Origin: Rhizobium album
GTDB lineage: Bacteria; Pseudomonadota; Alphaproteobacteria; Rhizobiales; Rhizobiaceae
Assembly (NCBI RefSeq): GCF_003122325.1
Contig: NZ_QFBC01000001.1
Coordinates: forward strand, 780,026-844,025
DNA: 64,000 bases
Direction: 5' to 3'
Below are positions 10,399 to 19,004 of this stretch, piece after piece. The translations under genes and the position numbers were made by a program. The first letter of the stretch is position 1. Every line of letters starts with the position of its first letter. The notes beneath the pieces were generated by a model that was not told where the DNA came from, searched no databases, and was given only the letters and a program-made list of their open reading frames with translations.

Positions 10399-11433
10399 TC
10401 AGCCGGCGATCCGGATCGGATGCCGGGCGTTCTTCTTGGCGGCGGCGAGCGCTGTTTCCGCGTTGACCTGCAACTGTGCCGCCGAACCTGCCGAGGAGGA
10501 GAGGGCAACACCGATCGAAACCGCCAGCGCGTCGTCGGCACCGGTATCGGAGGTGGCGAAAACCAGGTTCTCCTCGATGGTGCCGCGAAGCCGTTCGCTA
10601 ATGGCCAGAACATCGTTCTGATCGACATCGCGGAATAGGAAAGCGAAATCATCGCCGCCGATGCGGGCGACGAAGTCGTTCTTTTTCACCGATTTCCGGA
10701 AAATCGCCGCAAGGCGCTTCAGCAGCCGGTTGCCTGCCTGCTGGCCATATCTGGAGTTGACGAGACCGAAATGGTCGATATCGGCGAGGACGACCGCCGT
10801 GCGTTCGGGCACGCCGCCTTCGGCATAAAGCGTTTCAAGCCGTGCCCGGAAGGCGATGCGGTTGGGCAATTGCGTCAGCTTGTCGACGACCATCGTTTTT
10901 TCGACGGCGCCTATACCGCTACCGATCCTGTCGAGCGCCGCCGCCCCGTCGCCGAGCGTCTTGCCCAGGGCGGTTTCGGCGGTGACGAATTCGGTCATCG
11001 CAGCCATGAGATAGTCGAGCGAGGCGAGCGTTTCGGTGAGATCGGTAGTGTCTTCGCGTAGCGAGTGACCCGTCAGTTCCAGGGCGCGCATGAACGACCG
11101 CTTGTGCGACAGGCCGGTGGCGACCTGTTCCTTGAGGTTACGCAGCAACACGCCGCTTTCCGCCTGCGCCTTGACGGCGGCAATGCCACAATAACCGATC
11201 AGGCGATGATAGAAGCCCATTTCGTCAAGCTCCGACTGCCGCGGCTGTTCGCCGAGCGCGGAAAAATCCGCCGACAGTTCCGGGTTGCGACCGGAAAGCG
11301 CCTCGTAGACGAGTTCGTAGTTGCGGGGCAGGGCCGTTATGCCGCGCCGTGCCATCACCTGCAAGATCCTGCGAGCATCGGCGGATACGGATTCACCGCC
11401 ATCCTTTGCTATCGCCACCAAAGCATTGTTCAT
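10399..11433 (-). CDS. GGDEF-domain protein with degenerate active site
   Basis: Soluble protein of 344 aa from the ATG at 11431-11433. The N-terminal ~175 residues are an unnamed helical sensory region (SADARRILQVMARRGITALP opening). The C-terminal GGDEF domain starts near DKLTQLPNR. The signature reads GGDDF (residues 259-263), and the upstream block reads DIDHFGLVNSRYGQQAGN where active diguanylate cyclases normally have DIDxFKxxNDxxGHxxGD. Thus Lys, Asp, His and the base-contacting Asp are all changed. The inhibitory-site RxxD is KKND. Known of family: such variants often bind c-di-GMP or GTP without making c-di-GMP. Activity is therefore doubtful. Confidence 0.85.
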   Translation of the reverse strand: MNNALVAIAKDGGESVSADARRILQVMARRGITALPRNYELVYEALSGRNPELSADFSALGEQPRQSELDEMGFYHRLIGYCGIAAVKAQAESGVLLRNLKEQVATGLSHKRSFMRALELTGHSLREDTTDLTETLASLDYLMAAMTEFVTAETALGKTLGDGAAALDRIGSGIGAVEKTMVVDKLTQLPNRIAFRARLETLYAEGGVPERTAVVLADIDHFGLVNSRYGQQAGNRLLKRLAAIFRKSVKKNDFVARIGGDDFAFLFRDVDQNDVLAISERLRGTIEENLVFATSDTGADDALAVSIGVALSSSAGSAAQLQVNAETALAAAKKNARHPIRIAG

Positions 11434-11570
11434 GATCGGCCCCGCTCTTTCGGCCGTCTTGTTGTCGTGCGGCCCACACCCTCCGCTATGCGGCCGCGAC
11501 GTTAACATCGACTGAACATGCCGGCATGCCGGTGCATTTCTCGGTCAATGCGGTTAATGACGGCTTGCCC

Positions 11571-11600
11571 GCCTCACATCCACCTGCCTCACATCCACCT
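11571..11600. repeat. Exact 15-bp tandem duplication at the 3' end of the dinB-like gene
   Basis: The 15-mer GCCTCACATCCACCT occurs twice back to back. On the minus strand the duplication copies the last codons and stop of the DinB-like gene, leaving a second, untranslated Arg-Trp-Met-stop remnant just after the real stop. Confidence 0.9.
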
Positions 11601-12098
11601 GGTGCCCTCGCTGCGGAGGAAATAAACCAGATCCAGTCCGAGACTTGGCTTGCCGAGGGTCGTCAGAATCGTGTGGCACTGGCCGCGATGGTGGGTCTGG
11701 TGGTTGAAGACATGGGCCAGCGCCGGGGCGAGCGGTTGGGTGATTTCGGTCGGAGCGGTGATCGGCGTGTAGCTGAAGGTGCCGGAAAGCGCCGTCTCCT
11801 CCAGGCCGCCGATCCAGTCGACGATGCGGCGGTCTTCCGTTCGGCGTGCTTCGGTCAGGGACGGCAGGTCGTCGTAAAGGATGCTGTCCAGCGTGGTCGG
11901 AGCCGTTCCGGTGCCGGTAAACCGCTTCATCCAGATGCGGTCGGCCGACAGCAGGTGATTGAGCGTCGCATGCAGCGAGCCGAAGAAGGCGCCTGTGTCC
12001 CGGCGATAATCCGCATCGTTCAGCGTCGCTGCCGCCGCATACAGCAGGCCGTTGGCCCAGCGGTTGTAGTCGGCGAACATTTCAAAATGCTTCAGCAT
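11589..12098 (-). CDS. DinB-family protein
   Basis: Small helical protein of 169 aa of the DinB/YfiT-like metal-binding four-helix-bundle superfamily. The family's three-His site is visible: His48 in TLNHLLSADRIW, and NHQTHHRGQCH at about residues 132-142 supplying the other ligands. Members include DNA-damage-inducible DinB of Bacillus (not the polymerase) and thiol-dependent transferases; which reaction this one carries out is unknown. The ATG has a good ribosome site (GGGAGAGAG). It is a single-gene unit between the GGDEF gene and a divergent GST. The 3' end carries the 15-bp duplication described separately. Confidence 0.9.
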   Translation of the reverse strand: MLKHFEMFADYNRWANGLLYAAAATLNDADYRRDTGAFFGSLHATLNHLLSADRIWMKRFTGTGTAPTTLDSILYDDLPSLTEARRTEDRRIVDWIGGLEETALSGTFSYTPITAPTEITQPLAPALAHVFNHQTHHRGQCHTILTTLGKPSLGLDLVYFLRSEGTRWM

Positions 12099-12230
12099 GG
12101 CTCTCTCCCGGTTTTTCGTATGCTATCGCCAAATCCGTCACGAAGGGTGATCGCTGCGATGAATTTTCGTGATTTGATTCTTGAACCGCTTTGTTTTCCT
12201 ATGCCCCGTTTTTTGAGAAAAGGAGAGGTG

Positions 12231-12920
12231 ATGAGCAGGATTCTCTATTCTTTGTGCGGGGCCGATTCCGAACGGCCATTTTCGCCGCATTGCTGGAAGG
12301 TCGTGATGGCGCTCGATCACAAGGGCCTGGAGTTCACGGAGCTGCCGGGACCGTTCACCGCCATCCCGTCGCTGGAAAACGGGTTCTCGAAGACCGTTCC
12401 GGTGCTGCGCGACGGCGACCTGCTGGTGCGCGACAGTTTTGACATCGCGCTCTACCTCGAAGAGGCCTATCCCGACCGGCCGTCGCTTTTCGGCGGCGAG
12501 GGTGGCAAGGCGCTGGCGCGCTTCGTCGAAGGTTTTTCCCAGACGGTGCTGCACCCCGCCATCACCAAGATGGCGTTGCTTTCCATTCACGGCATGCTGG
12601 CCGACAAGGACCAGGCCTATTTCCGCGCCAGCCGCGAGGCGCGTTTCGGCAAGACGCTGGAAGAGGTGGCGGCCGAGGCCGAAGCGGAGAAGGCTGCCTT
12701 TCCCGCCAAAGTGGAGCCGCTGCGGCACATGCTGAAGTTCCAGCCCTATTTCGGCGGCGAGACGCCGTTGTTTGCCGATTACATCGTCTTCGGCGCCTTC
12801 CAGTGGGGGCGGATCACCGCCGGTCTGTCATTGTTTGCCGAGGACGATCCGGTGGGACACTGGTTCGACCGGTGCCTCGATCTCTTCAATGCGCGCGGGC
12901 GGACTGTGACACCGGCGTGA
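12231..12920 (+). CDS. Glutathione S-transferase family protein
   Basis: About 229 aa, thioredoxin-fold N-terminal domain plus helical C-terminal domain. The start at 12231 follows a textbook ribosome site (AGGAGAGG) and gives MSRILYSLCGADSERPFSPHCWKV; longer upstream frame has no such support. FSKTVPVLRDGDLLVRDSFDIALYL matches the cis-Pro strand (VPVL) and the Asp-Ser glutathione-binding turn. The SPHC motif near residue 18 suggests a Ser or Cys catalytic residue. Substrate is not predictable. No adjacent catabolic partner. Confidence 0.88.
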   Translation: MSRILYSLCGADSERPFSPHCWKVVMALDHKGLEFTELPGPFTAIPSLENGFSKTVPVLRDGDLLVRDSFDIALYLEEAYPDRPSLFGGEGGKALARFVEGFSQTVLHPAITKMALLSIHGMLADKDQAYFRASREARFGKTLEEVAAEAEAEKAAFPAKVEPLRHMLKFQPYFGGETPLFADYIVFGAFQWGRITAGLSLFAEDDPVGHWFDRCLDLFNARGRTVTPA

Positions 12921-13000
12921 AATTGCCGCCGGCCTCTTGTTTTCGGGCGTTCGGGCGGGTAAACACCGCCCACTTTCCCTACAAGAAGAGGATATGAGAC

Positions 13001-13423
13001 ATGGCGATTGAACGCACGTTTTCGATGATCAAGCCGGACGCGACGAAGCGCAACCTGACCGGCGCCATCACCAAGATGCTTGAAGACGCCGGCCTGCGCG
13101 TCGTCGCTTCCAAGCGCGTCTGGATGAGCAAGCGCGAAGCCGAAGGCTTTTACGCCGTTCACAAGGAGCGTCCGTTCTTCGGTGAACTCGTCGAAGGCAT
13201 GACCTCCGGCCCGACCATCGTTCAGGTTCTCGAAGGCGAAAACGCCATCCTCAAGAACCGCGAGATTATGGGCGCCACCAACCCGGCCAACGCTGACGAA
13301 GGCACCATCCGCAAGACGCACGCCCTGTCGATCGGCGAAAACTCCGTTCACGGCTCGGATGCCCCGGAAACCGCTGCCCAGGAAATCAAGTACTGGTTCT
13401 CCGACACCGAAATCGTCGGCTGA
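13001..13423 (+). CDS. ndk: Nucleoside diphosphate kinase
   Basis: 140 aa, the usual bacterial length. It transfers the gamma phosphate between nucleoside tri- and diphosphates through a phospho-histidine. [13 protein letters not shown] opens the protein, and the active-site block NSVHGSDAP places the catalytic His at about residue 117. [18 protein letters not shown] is the nucleotide-binding stretch. A ribosome site (AAGAGGA) precedes the ATG. Single-gene unit with its own terminator. Confidence 0.98.
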   Translation: MAIERTFSMIKPDATKRNLTGAITKMLEDAGLRVVASKRVWMSKREAEGFYAVHKERPFFGELVEGMTSGPTIVQVLEGENAILKNREIMGATNPANADEGTIRKTHALSIGENSVHGSDAPETAAQEIKYWFSDTEIVG

Positions 13424-13466
13424 TCATTCGTCTGCGCCAACGCGCGGAAATAGCTGATATGACTCA

Positions 13467-13496
13467 AAAAACCGGGGCGGCAACGTCCCGGTTTTT
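13467..13496 (+). terminator. Terminator shared by ndk and the convergent lipoprotein gene
   Basis: AAAAACCGGG and CCCGGTTTTT arms around a 10-base loop, T-run on both strands. It reaches the stop codon of the convergent gene, so it likely works bidirectionally. Confidence 0.85.
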
Positions 13497-14005
13497 CATG
13501 TCGGGCATCCGGTTTCGGGCGAATAGTCGACCGTGCCGTCCGCCTTGTAGACATCCGGATTCCTGGTGTAGATCGGCCCGATCACCAGCGGTTTTGCCGG
13601 CAGGATGCTCTGGTCGAGATTGGAGACCACGGTCGTTTCCAGCGATTGCAGCAGCTTGCTGTCGCTGTCGAGGATACGGATCTTCACCGCATAACGCCGG
13701 TCCTTGACGACGCAATGCAGAGGCGGGCTTTCCAGGACGATCTTTTCCCAGAACGGAAAGATCTTCGAGCGCGTGGTCAGCGGCGCGCCGCCCTGCGGGT
13801 TTTCGTATTCCGCCTCGACCACGCCGTTTTCCGGCAGCGGCGCCTTGCGCTGCAATGTGATCATGTAGGTGGCCGTCGCCACCCGGTAATTGAAGACGAA
13901 GAGTTTTCCGGAGATTTCGGTCGGCCCGTCTCCGGAATCGCGCTGGCAGGCGGCCAGCAGGGCGAGGGCGGCAAGGCCGGCATATCTCAGCGATTTCAGT
14001 ATCAT
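13496..14005 (-). CDS. Small lipoprotein of unknown function
   Basis: 169 aa from the ATG at 14003-14005: MILKSLRYAGLAALALLAACQ is a lipoprotein signal with the lipobox LAAC. The mature part is beta-rich and polar, with two Cys (in HCVVKD and ETGCPT at the end) that could pair. I do not recognise a named domain. Its start overlaps the stop of the upstream CGNR gene by 4 bp (ATGA), so it is translationally coupled to it. The frame extends further 5' but that would run through the CGNR gene. It is probably a periplasm-facing lipoprotein; nothing links it to transport by sequence. Confidence 0.8.
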   Translation of the reverse strand: MILKSLRYAGLAALALLAACQRDSGDGPTEISGKLFVFNYRVATATYMITLQRKAPLPENGVVEAEYENPQGGAPLTTRSKIFPFWEKIVLESPPLHCVVKDRRYAVKIRILDSDSKLLQSLETTVVSNLDQSILPAKPLVIGPIYTRNPDVYKADGTVDYSPETGCPT

Positions 14006-14553
14006 GGCGCAATCTCCTGCCGCTTGCGGTGATAATGGCGGCTGGCCTTGGCGCGGTTGCCGCAGACCGTCATATCGCACCAGGCGCGGCTCCTGTTCTT
14101 GCTGCGGTCGAGAAACAGCCAGCCGCAATTCGGGCAGATCTTCATCCGCTTCTCTTCCGGCATGGCGATCAAGCGAAGGGCGGAATGGGCCGTCGCCAGG
14201 CCGAGATCGTCTGCGGACGGCGCTTGCCGAAGGATGCCGGCAACCTTTTCCAGCAGATCGGCAAGCTCAAGTCGTGCTTCGTGGCCAAGGACGCGGTTGC
14301 GAAAATGCCGGTCGATCGCTTCGCGCAGCGCGATGAACGCGGGACGCGTTTTCTCCTGCACGGGCAGCAGCGGCCCGAACAAGGCGCGTTCGGCGCAAAA
14401 TTCCTGGGCGGCCCGCGGAAAATCGTCGATCTGTTCGACCACGGCAAACCGGTCGATGCTGCGGGTCGGGTCGAAGCGCCGGACGACGCTGTTGGCGACG
14501 TCGAGCGCCAATGCGCCACCGGCGAAACGATGCGGGGTCCAGGCAAAAGTCAT
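14002..14553 (-). CDS. CGNR zinc-finger protein, probable transcriptional regulator
   Basis: 183 aa with the ABATE-type N-terminal region (RFAGGALALDVANSV) and a C-terminal CGNR zinc finger: ICPNCGWLFLDRSKN followed by RAWCDMTVCGNRAKASRHY, i.e. CxxC...C...CGNR. Proteins of this family are thought to be stress-related transcription regulators in bacteria. The ATG at 14551-14553 gives the standard N-terminus MTFAWTPHRFAGG; a longer frame is unsupported. It is divergent from an orphan livH gene. The shared 67-bp gap contains a perfect 13-bp inverted repeat, an obvious candidate binding site. It is coupled downstream to the lipoprotein gene. Confidence 0.88.
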   Translation of the reverse strand: MTFAWTPHRFAGGALALDVANSVVRRFDPTRSIDRFAVVEQIDDFPRAAQEFCAERALFGPLLPVQEKTRPAFIALREAIDRHFRNRVLGHEARLELADLLEKVAGILRQAPSADDLGLATAHSALRLIAMPEEKRMKICPNCGWLFLDRSKNRSRAWCDMTVCGNRAKASRHYHRKRQEIAP

Positions 14554-14562
14554 GGAAAAATT

Positions 14563-14592
14563 ATAACTGGTAAAAATGGTTTTACCAGTTAT
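14563..14592. promoter_or_regulatory. Perfect 13-bp inverted repeat between CGNR gene and livH
   Basis: ATAACTGGTAAAA-atgg-TTTTACCAGTTAT, exact on both arms, inside a 67-bp divergent intergenic gap. The nested TGGTTTTACCA also fits a GntR/FadR-type TGGTnnnACCA pattern. It starts 9 bp upstream of the CGNR start codon and so overlaps where that gene's leader must lie. It is a probable operator controlling both directions. Confidence 0.7.
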
Positions 14593-14620
14593 TCTTTTGC
14601 AGTAACCGGGAGCCTTCGCC

Positions 14621-15514
14621 ATGTATCTGCTGCAGCAGCTCGCCAACGCGATACCGCTCGCCGCGCTCTATGCGGTGCTTGCCTTCGGTTATGCCATCGC
14701 CTTCGGCGTCACCAAGCGCGCCGACCTCACCTATGGCGCGCTGTTTGCGTTTGCGGGGCAGATCTACGTGCTGTTTGCCGATGTCGGCTGGAACCGTCTG
14801 TGGCTCGTCCTGCCGGCGGCGCTGGCGCTGGGGGCTGCCTGTTCGCTGGCCTTCAGCGGCGGCGCGGCCTTCATCGTCGGTCGAAACGTCATGGCCAGGG
14901 TCGTCCTGCGCTCGCCCAACACGGTCATCGTCGCCGGCCTTGGCGTCCTGATTGTCCTGATGGAAACGGCGCGTCTGGCTTCGGAAACACGCAGCCTGTG
15001 GCTGCCGCCCTTCCTCAATCGTCCCGTCGTTTTCGCCGGCGATGGCAGTTACCCGGTGACGTTGACGGTGATCCAGCTGGTGAATTGCACAGCGATGCTC
15101 GCCATCATCGCATCGGGCGCGGCCTTGCTGCGCTTCAGTGCCATCGGCCGCATCTGGCGGGCGGTGACGGACGATCCGAAGGCGGCCGAACTGTGCGGCA
15201 TCAACGCTATCGGGGTCTTCCTGCTTTCCTATTGGGCGGCGGCGATGATCGCCGCCGTCAGCGGCATCCTCGCCACCTCCTATTACGGCAACATGGATTT
15301 CGGTTCCGGCCTGATGTTCGGCCTCAAGGTGCTGATGGTCGCTTCGATCGGCGGTTATGCCGACCCGCCGCGCTCCGCCGGCGGCGCGGCGCTGCTGGGA
15401 CTGGTCGAGACGGTCTGGAGCGCTTTCGCCCCCATCGTCTGGCGCGACCTGTTCATCTTTTCGCTGCTGGTTTTCGTGGTGGTGATCAGCCGCCGCGAAA
15501 AGGTCGTTCCCTGA
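14621..15514 (+). CDS. Orphan branched-chain amino acid ABC permease (LivH type)
   Basis: Membrane protein of 297 aa with about eight helices, typical of LivH permeases of HAAT ABC importers (MYLLQQLANAIPLAALYAVLAFGYAI opening in two parts; conserved YGALFAFAGQIY; late FGLKVLMVASIGGYADP). The LivH region contacting the ATPase (GRIWRAVTDDPKAAELCGIN) is present, so it looks functional. No LivM, LivG, LivF or binding protein gene is next to it, which is unusual because these normally form one operon. It is divergent from the CGNR gene and convergent with moaE (3 bp apart). The substrate could be branched amino acids, amides or urea. Confidence 0.85.
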   Translation: MYLLQQLANAIPLAALYAVLAFGYAIAFGVTKRADLTYGALFAFAGQIYVLFADVGWNRLWLVLPAALALGAACSLAFSGGAAFIVGRNVMARVVLRSPNTVIVAGLGVLIVLMETARLASETRSLWLPPFLNRPVVFAGDGSYPVTLTVIQLVNCTAMLAIIASGAALLRFSAIGRIWRAVTDDPKAAELCGINAIGVFLLSYWAAAMIAAVSGILATSYYGNMDFGSGLMFGLKVLMVASIGGYADPPRSAGGAALLGLVETVWSAFAPIVWRDLFIFSLLVFVVVISRREKVVP

Positions 15515-15517
15515 GGA

Positions 15518-15985
15518 TCAGCCTTGCCACTTGTCACGGGCCCGGTCGTCGGCATCCTTGGCCGAGATCCAGTCGCCGGCCTTGCCGTCGCGCCCATGTT
15601 CCTTCTTCCAGAAGGGCGCCGAGGTTTTCAGAAAATCCATGACGAAATTGGCGCCGTCGAACGCGGCCTGACGATGCGGCGAGGCGGCAACGACGAGCAC
15701 GATGTTCTCGCCGGTGGCGATGGTTCCGTAGCGGTGGATGGCCGTCAGCCCGAGCAGGGAAAACCGTTCGATGGCCAACGTCGCGATGCGGGTGATCTCC
15801 GCCTCTGCCATGCCGGGATAGTGTTCCAGCTCCAACGCTTCCAGCCTGCCGCTCTCGCCGCGGCACAGGCCGGTGAAGGTGACCACGGCACCGACGTCAT
15901 GACGGCCCTTCGTCATCCGGTCGATTTCGGCCTGCTGGTCGAAATCCTCGCACTGAACGCGGATGGTGGGGGTAATGGTCGTCAT
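15518..15985 (-). CDS. moaE: Molybdopterin synthase catalytic subunit MoaE
   Basis: 155 aa from the ATG at 15983-15985. MoaE, with MoaD, turns precursor Z (cPMP) into molybdopterin by inserting two sulfurs. Family features seen: GAVVTFTGLCRG, LELEHYPGMAE, HRYGTIATGEN, and the active-site Lys block TSAPFWKKE. A longer frame (by 13 codons) has no conserved sequence. It is downstream of moaD with a 35-bp gap and shares the strand with pgsA and uvrC. It supplies cofactor for molybdoenzymes such as the oxidoreductase at 23.6-25.8 kb. Confidence 0.95.
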   Translation of the reverse strand: MTTITPTIRVQCEDFDQQAEIDRMTKGRHDVGAVVTFTGLCRGESGRLEALELEHYPGMAEAEITRIATLAIERFSLLGLTAIHRYGTIATGENIVLVVAASPHRQAAFDGANFVMDFLKTSAPFWKKEHGRDGKAGDWISAKDADDRARDKWQG

Positions 15986-16020
15986 GTCGTCACTCCTGCG
16001 AAACGCTGTCCGACCGTTCC

Positions 16021-16275
16021 TCACCCACCCGTCATCGGCGGGAACAGGCCGATTTCCCGGGCGCCGGCGATCGGTTCGTCATGCTCGACATGTTCCTGGT
16101 CGATCGCCACGCGGATGACGTCGGGGAACTGCAGCGCCGCTTCATATTCCTCGCCCAGGCCCCGGAGATGATTGAGCAGATCGTCGACCGTCACCACCTC
16201 GGCCGGCAGCGCCAGTTCTTCCTCGGCCTTGCCGATCCGCTCGCGCACCCAGGCGAAATAGACGAGCTTGGTCAT
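16021..16275 (-). CDS. moaD: Molybdopterin synthase sulfur carrier MoaD
   Basis: 84 aa ubiquitin-like protein ending PPMTGG; the terminal Gly-Gly is thiocarboxylated and carries sulfur to MoaE. MTKLVYFAWVRERIGKAEEEL is the usual opening. The ATG sits next to the pgsA stop (2 bp apart), so it is translated from the same message as pgsA. Confidence 0.95.
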   Translation of the reverse strand: MTKLVYFAWVRERIGKAEEELALPAEVVTVDDLLNHLRGLGEEYEAALQFPDVIRVAIDQEHVEHDEPIAGAREIGLFPPMTGG

Positions 16276-16276
16276 C

Positions 16277-16864
16277 TCATTCCTCGTTGACGATGTGCTT
16301 GAGGCCGGCGCGGAAATAATCGTAGCCGGTGTACATGGTCAGGATCGCTGCGATCCACAGCAGCACGATGCCGATCTGTGTCGTATAGGGCAGCACCTTG
16401 TCGCCCGCGGGACCGGCGAGCAGGAAGGCGATGGCGACCATCTGCACCGTGGTCTTCCACTTGGCGATACGCGTCACCGGCACGCTGACCTTGAGTTCGG
16501 CCAGATATTCGCGCAGGCCCGATACCAGGATCTCGCGGCACAGGATGATGATCGCCGCCCACAGCGACCAGCCGGCGATCGTGCCGTCCGCGGCGACGAG
16601 CAGCAGGATCGAGGCGATCAGCAGCTTGTCGGCGATCGGATCGAGCATGCGGCCGATGTTGGAGGTCTGGTTCCAGATGCGGGCGAGATAGCCGTCGAAG
16701 AAATCGCTGATCGAGGCGATCACGAAGATCCACACGGCCGCCCAGCGGGCAAAGTCGGAACTTTGCAGCCGGCCCTCGACGAAGAAGCAGAGCACTATCA
16801 GCGGCACGCAGAGGATGCGGCCGTAGGTGAGAATATTCGGTATGCTATATGCGCGGGAAGCCAT
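16277..16864 (-). CDS. pgsA: CDP-diacylglycerol-glycerol-3-phosphate 3-phosphatidyltransferase
   Basis: Inner-membrane enzyme of 195 aa that commits CDP-diacylglycerol to phosphatidylglycerol. The CDP-alcohol phosphotransferase signature is complete, with its two blocks SDFFDGYLAR and GRMLDPIADK giving the D-x2-D-G-x2-A-R-x8-G-x3-D-x3-D pattern. Four or more membrane helices are apparent. It lies 106 bp downstream of uvrC and 2 bp upstream of moaD. The mix uvrC-pgsA-moaD-moaE has no functional logic that I can see, but I recall it as common in Rhizobiales. Confidence 0.95.
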   Translation of the reverse strand: MASRAYSIPNILTYGRILCVPLIVLCFFVEGRLQSSDFARWAAVWIFVIASISDFFDGYLARIWNQTSNIGRMLDPIADKLLIASILLLVAADGTIAGWSLWAAIIILCREILVSGLREYLAELKVSVPVTRIAKWKTTVQMVAIAFLLAGPAGDKVLPYTTQIGIVLLWIAAILTMYTGYDYFRAGLKHIVNEE

Positions 16865-16970
16865 TCTATCCTGCCTTTGGAATTCGTGCCTGTAGATGAC
16901 GGTCTTGTCCGGGGAGCGTCAACGGGTCTTTCCCTGAATTCACGGTGTTTATGCGGTTTTTAGGGCGATC

Positions 16971-19004
16971 TCATCGGGCGGCACCGTCGTGGAAGTGATC
17001 GTAGACCAGCCGGGCCACTGCCTCGGAAATGCCCTCGACCGCCATCAGGTCGGCGACGGCTGCGCGCGACACCGCTTTTGCCGTGCCGAAATGCTGCAGC
17101 AGCGCGCGCTTGCGGGTCGGGCCGATGCCGGAAATCTCGTCCAGCGGGTTCTTGACCATTTCCTTCTTGCGGCGCGCCCGGTGCGAGCCGATGGCGAAGC
17201 GATGCGCCTCGTCGCGCAGCCGTTGGATGAAATAGAGGACGGGATCGCGTGGCGGCATCGAAAAATCGCTGCGGCCGTCGGCGAAGAAGCGTTCGCGCCC
17301 GGCGTCGCGGTCGACACCCTTGGCGACGCCGATGGCCGTCACCGAGTCGCGGATGCCGAGCTCGTCGAGGATGGCGCGCACCGCCGTCATCTGCCCCTGT
17401 CCGCCGTCGATGAGGATAACGTCGGGCCAGGCCGGGAAGGCGGCATCGGCGGGATCGTCCGCCGCGGGCGCGGCACGGTCGGGAATGCCTTCCTCCTTGA
17501 TGAGCCGGCTGAAGCGGCGGGTCATCACCTCGCGCATCATGCCGAAATCGTCGCCGGGGGTGATGTCGGTCGATTTGATGTTGAATTTTCGGTACTGGTT
17601 TTTGACGAAACCTTCCGGGCCGGCGACGATCATGCCGCCGACCGCATTGGTGCCCATCATGTGCGAGTTGTCGTAGACCTCGATGCGGCGCGGCACCGTT
17701 GTCAGCTTGAAGGTCTCGGCAAAGCCTTGCAGCAGGCGCGCCTGCGACGAGGTTTCGGCCAGCTTGCGGCCATGCGCCTCGCGGGCATTGGCAAGCACGT
17801 GGTCGACGACATCCTTCTTGTCGCCACGCTGCGGCACGAGGATCTGCACCTTGTAACCGGCCTTCTCGCCGAAGGCCGCCGTCAGCAGGTCGAGTTCCTC
17901 CACCGTTTCCGACAGCAGGATCTGCCGCGGGATCGCTTTGTCGTCGTAAAACTGCGCCAGGAAGGCGCTGAGCACCTCGGCGCTGGAGAGCGATGGGTCC
18001 GCCTTGGGGAAATAGGCGCGGTTGCCCCAGTTCTGCCCGGTGCGGAAGAAGAACACCTGGATGCAGGAGGTGCCGCCCTCGTGATGGATGGCGAAGACAT
18101 CCGCCTCCTCGACGCTGGCCGGATTGATGCCCTGGTGGCTCTGCACATGGCTGAGCGCCGCCAGGCGGTCGCGGTAGACGGCGGCGCGTTCGAAATCGAG
18201 ATCCTCGGAGGCCGCCGCCATCGCCGTGGCAATGGCTTCCTTGACGTTCTGGCTTTTGCCCGAGAGAAAATCCTTGGCCTCCTGCACCAGTTCTCCATAC
18301 CCCGCATCGCTGACCTCGTGCGTGCAGGGGCCGGAACAGCGCTTGATCTGGTAGAGCAGGCAGGGGCGGGTGCGCGTCTCGAAGACGCTGTCGGTGCAGG
18401 TGCGGATCAGGAAGGCGCGCTGCAGCGAGTTGATCGTCCGGCCGACGGCGCTGGCCGAGGCGAAAGGCCCGAAATAATCGCCCTTGCGCGAGCGCGCGCC
18501 GCGGTGCTTGAAGATCGCCGGCGCGCGGTGGTCGCCGGTGATCAGGATGTAGGGAAAAGACTTGTCGTCGCGCAAGAGCACGTTGAAACGCGGCCGCAGG
18601 CGCTTGATCAGGTTCGCTTCGAGCAGCAGCGCCTCGACCTCGGTACGGGTCGTGACGAACTCCATGTTCGCTGTCTCGCGCACCATGCGGGCGATGCGGT
18701 TGGAATGGACGCGGCCCTGGGCGTAGTTGGTGACGCGTTTCTTCAGGCTGCGCGCCTTGCCGACATACAATACGTCGCCGCCTTCGTTGAACATGCGGTA
18801 GACGCCGGGCTTGTTCGGCAGGTGCTTGACGAATTCGCCGATGAGGTCGGCGCCTTTCAGGCCGGTCTCGTTCTTCCAGCCTTCGTTCCAGTCGATCGAC
18901 GCAGTGAGGCCCGGGCTTATTTCGCCCGTTTCGACGACATCGTCCTCGTCGTCTTCCATTTCGTCATAGAGAACGCCGCCTTCCGGCAGTTTCTGTCCGT
19001 TCAT
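16971..19004 (-). CDS. uvrC: Excinuclease ABC subunit C
   Basis: 677 aa, making the dual incision in nucleotide excision repair. Order of parts: a ~50-residue acidic extension ([15 protein letters not shown]), GIY-YIG nuclease ([20 protein letters not shown]), a Cys cluster region ([13 protein letters not shown]), UVR motif, UvrC RNase H-like domain ([24 protein letters not shown]), and C-terminal helix-hairpin-helix pairs ([18 protein letters not shown]). The acidic extension makes it longer than E. coli UvrC (610 aa) and is usual in rhizobia. The ATG overlaps the stop of the upstream SDR gene by 4 bp. Confidence 0.97.
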   Translation of the reverse strand: MNGQKLPEGGVLYDEMEDDEDDVVETGEISPGLTASIDWNEGWKNETGLKGADLIGEFVKHLPNKPGVYRMFNEGGDVLYVGKARSLKKRVTNYAQGRVHSNRIARMVRETANMEFVTTRTEVEALLLEANLIKRLRPRFNVLLRDDKSFPYILITGDHRAPAIFKHRGARSRKGDYFGPFASASAVGRTINSLQRAFLIRTCTDSVFETRTRPCLLYQIKRCSGPCTHEVSDAGYGELVQEAKDFLSGKSQNVKEAIATAMAAASEDLDFERAAVYRDRLAALSHVQSHQGINPASVEEADVFAIHHEGGTSCIQVFFFRTGQNWGNRAYFPKADPSLSSAEVLSAFLAQFYDDKAIPRQILLSETVEELDLLTAAFGEKAGYKVQILVPQRGDKKDVVDHVLANAREAHGRKLAETSSQARLLQGFAETFKLTTVPRRIEVYDNSHMMGTNAVGGMIVAGPEGFVKNQYRKFNIKSTDITPGDDFGMMREVMTRRFSRLIKEEGIPDRAAPAADDPADAAFPAWPDVILIDGGQGQMTAVRAILDELGIRDSVTAIGVAKGVDRDAGRERFFADGRSDFSMPPRDPVLYFIQRLRDEAHRFAIGSHRARRKKEMVKNPLDEISGIGPTRKRALLQHFGTAKAVSRAAVADLMAVEGISEAVARLVYDHFHDGAAR

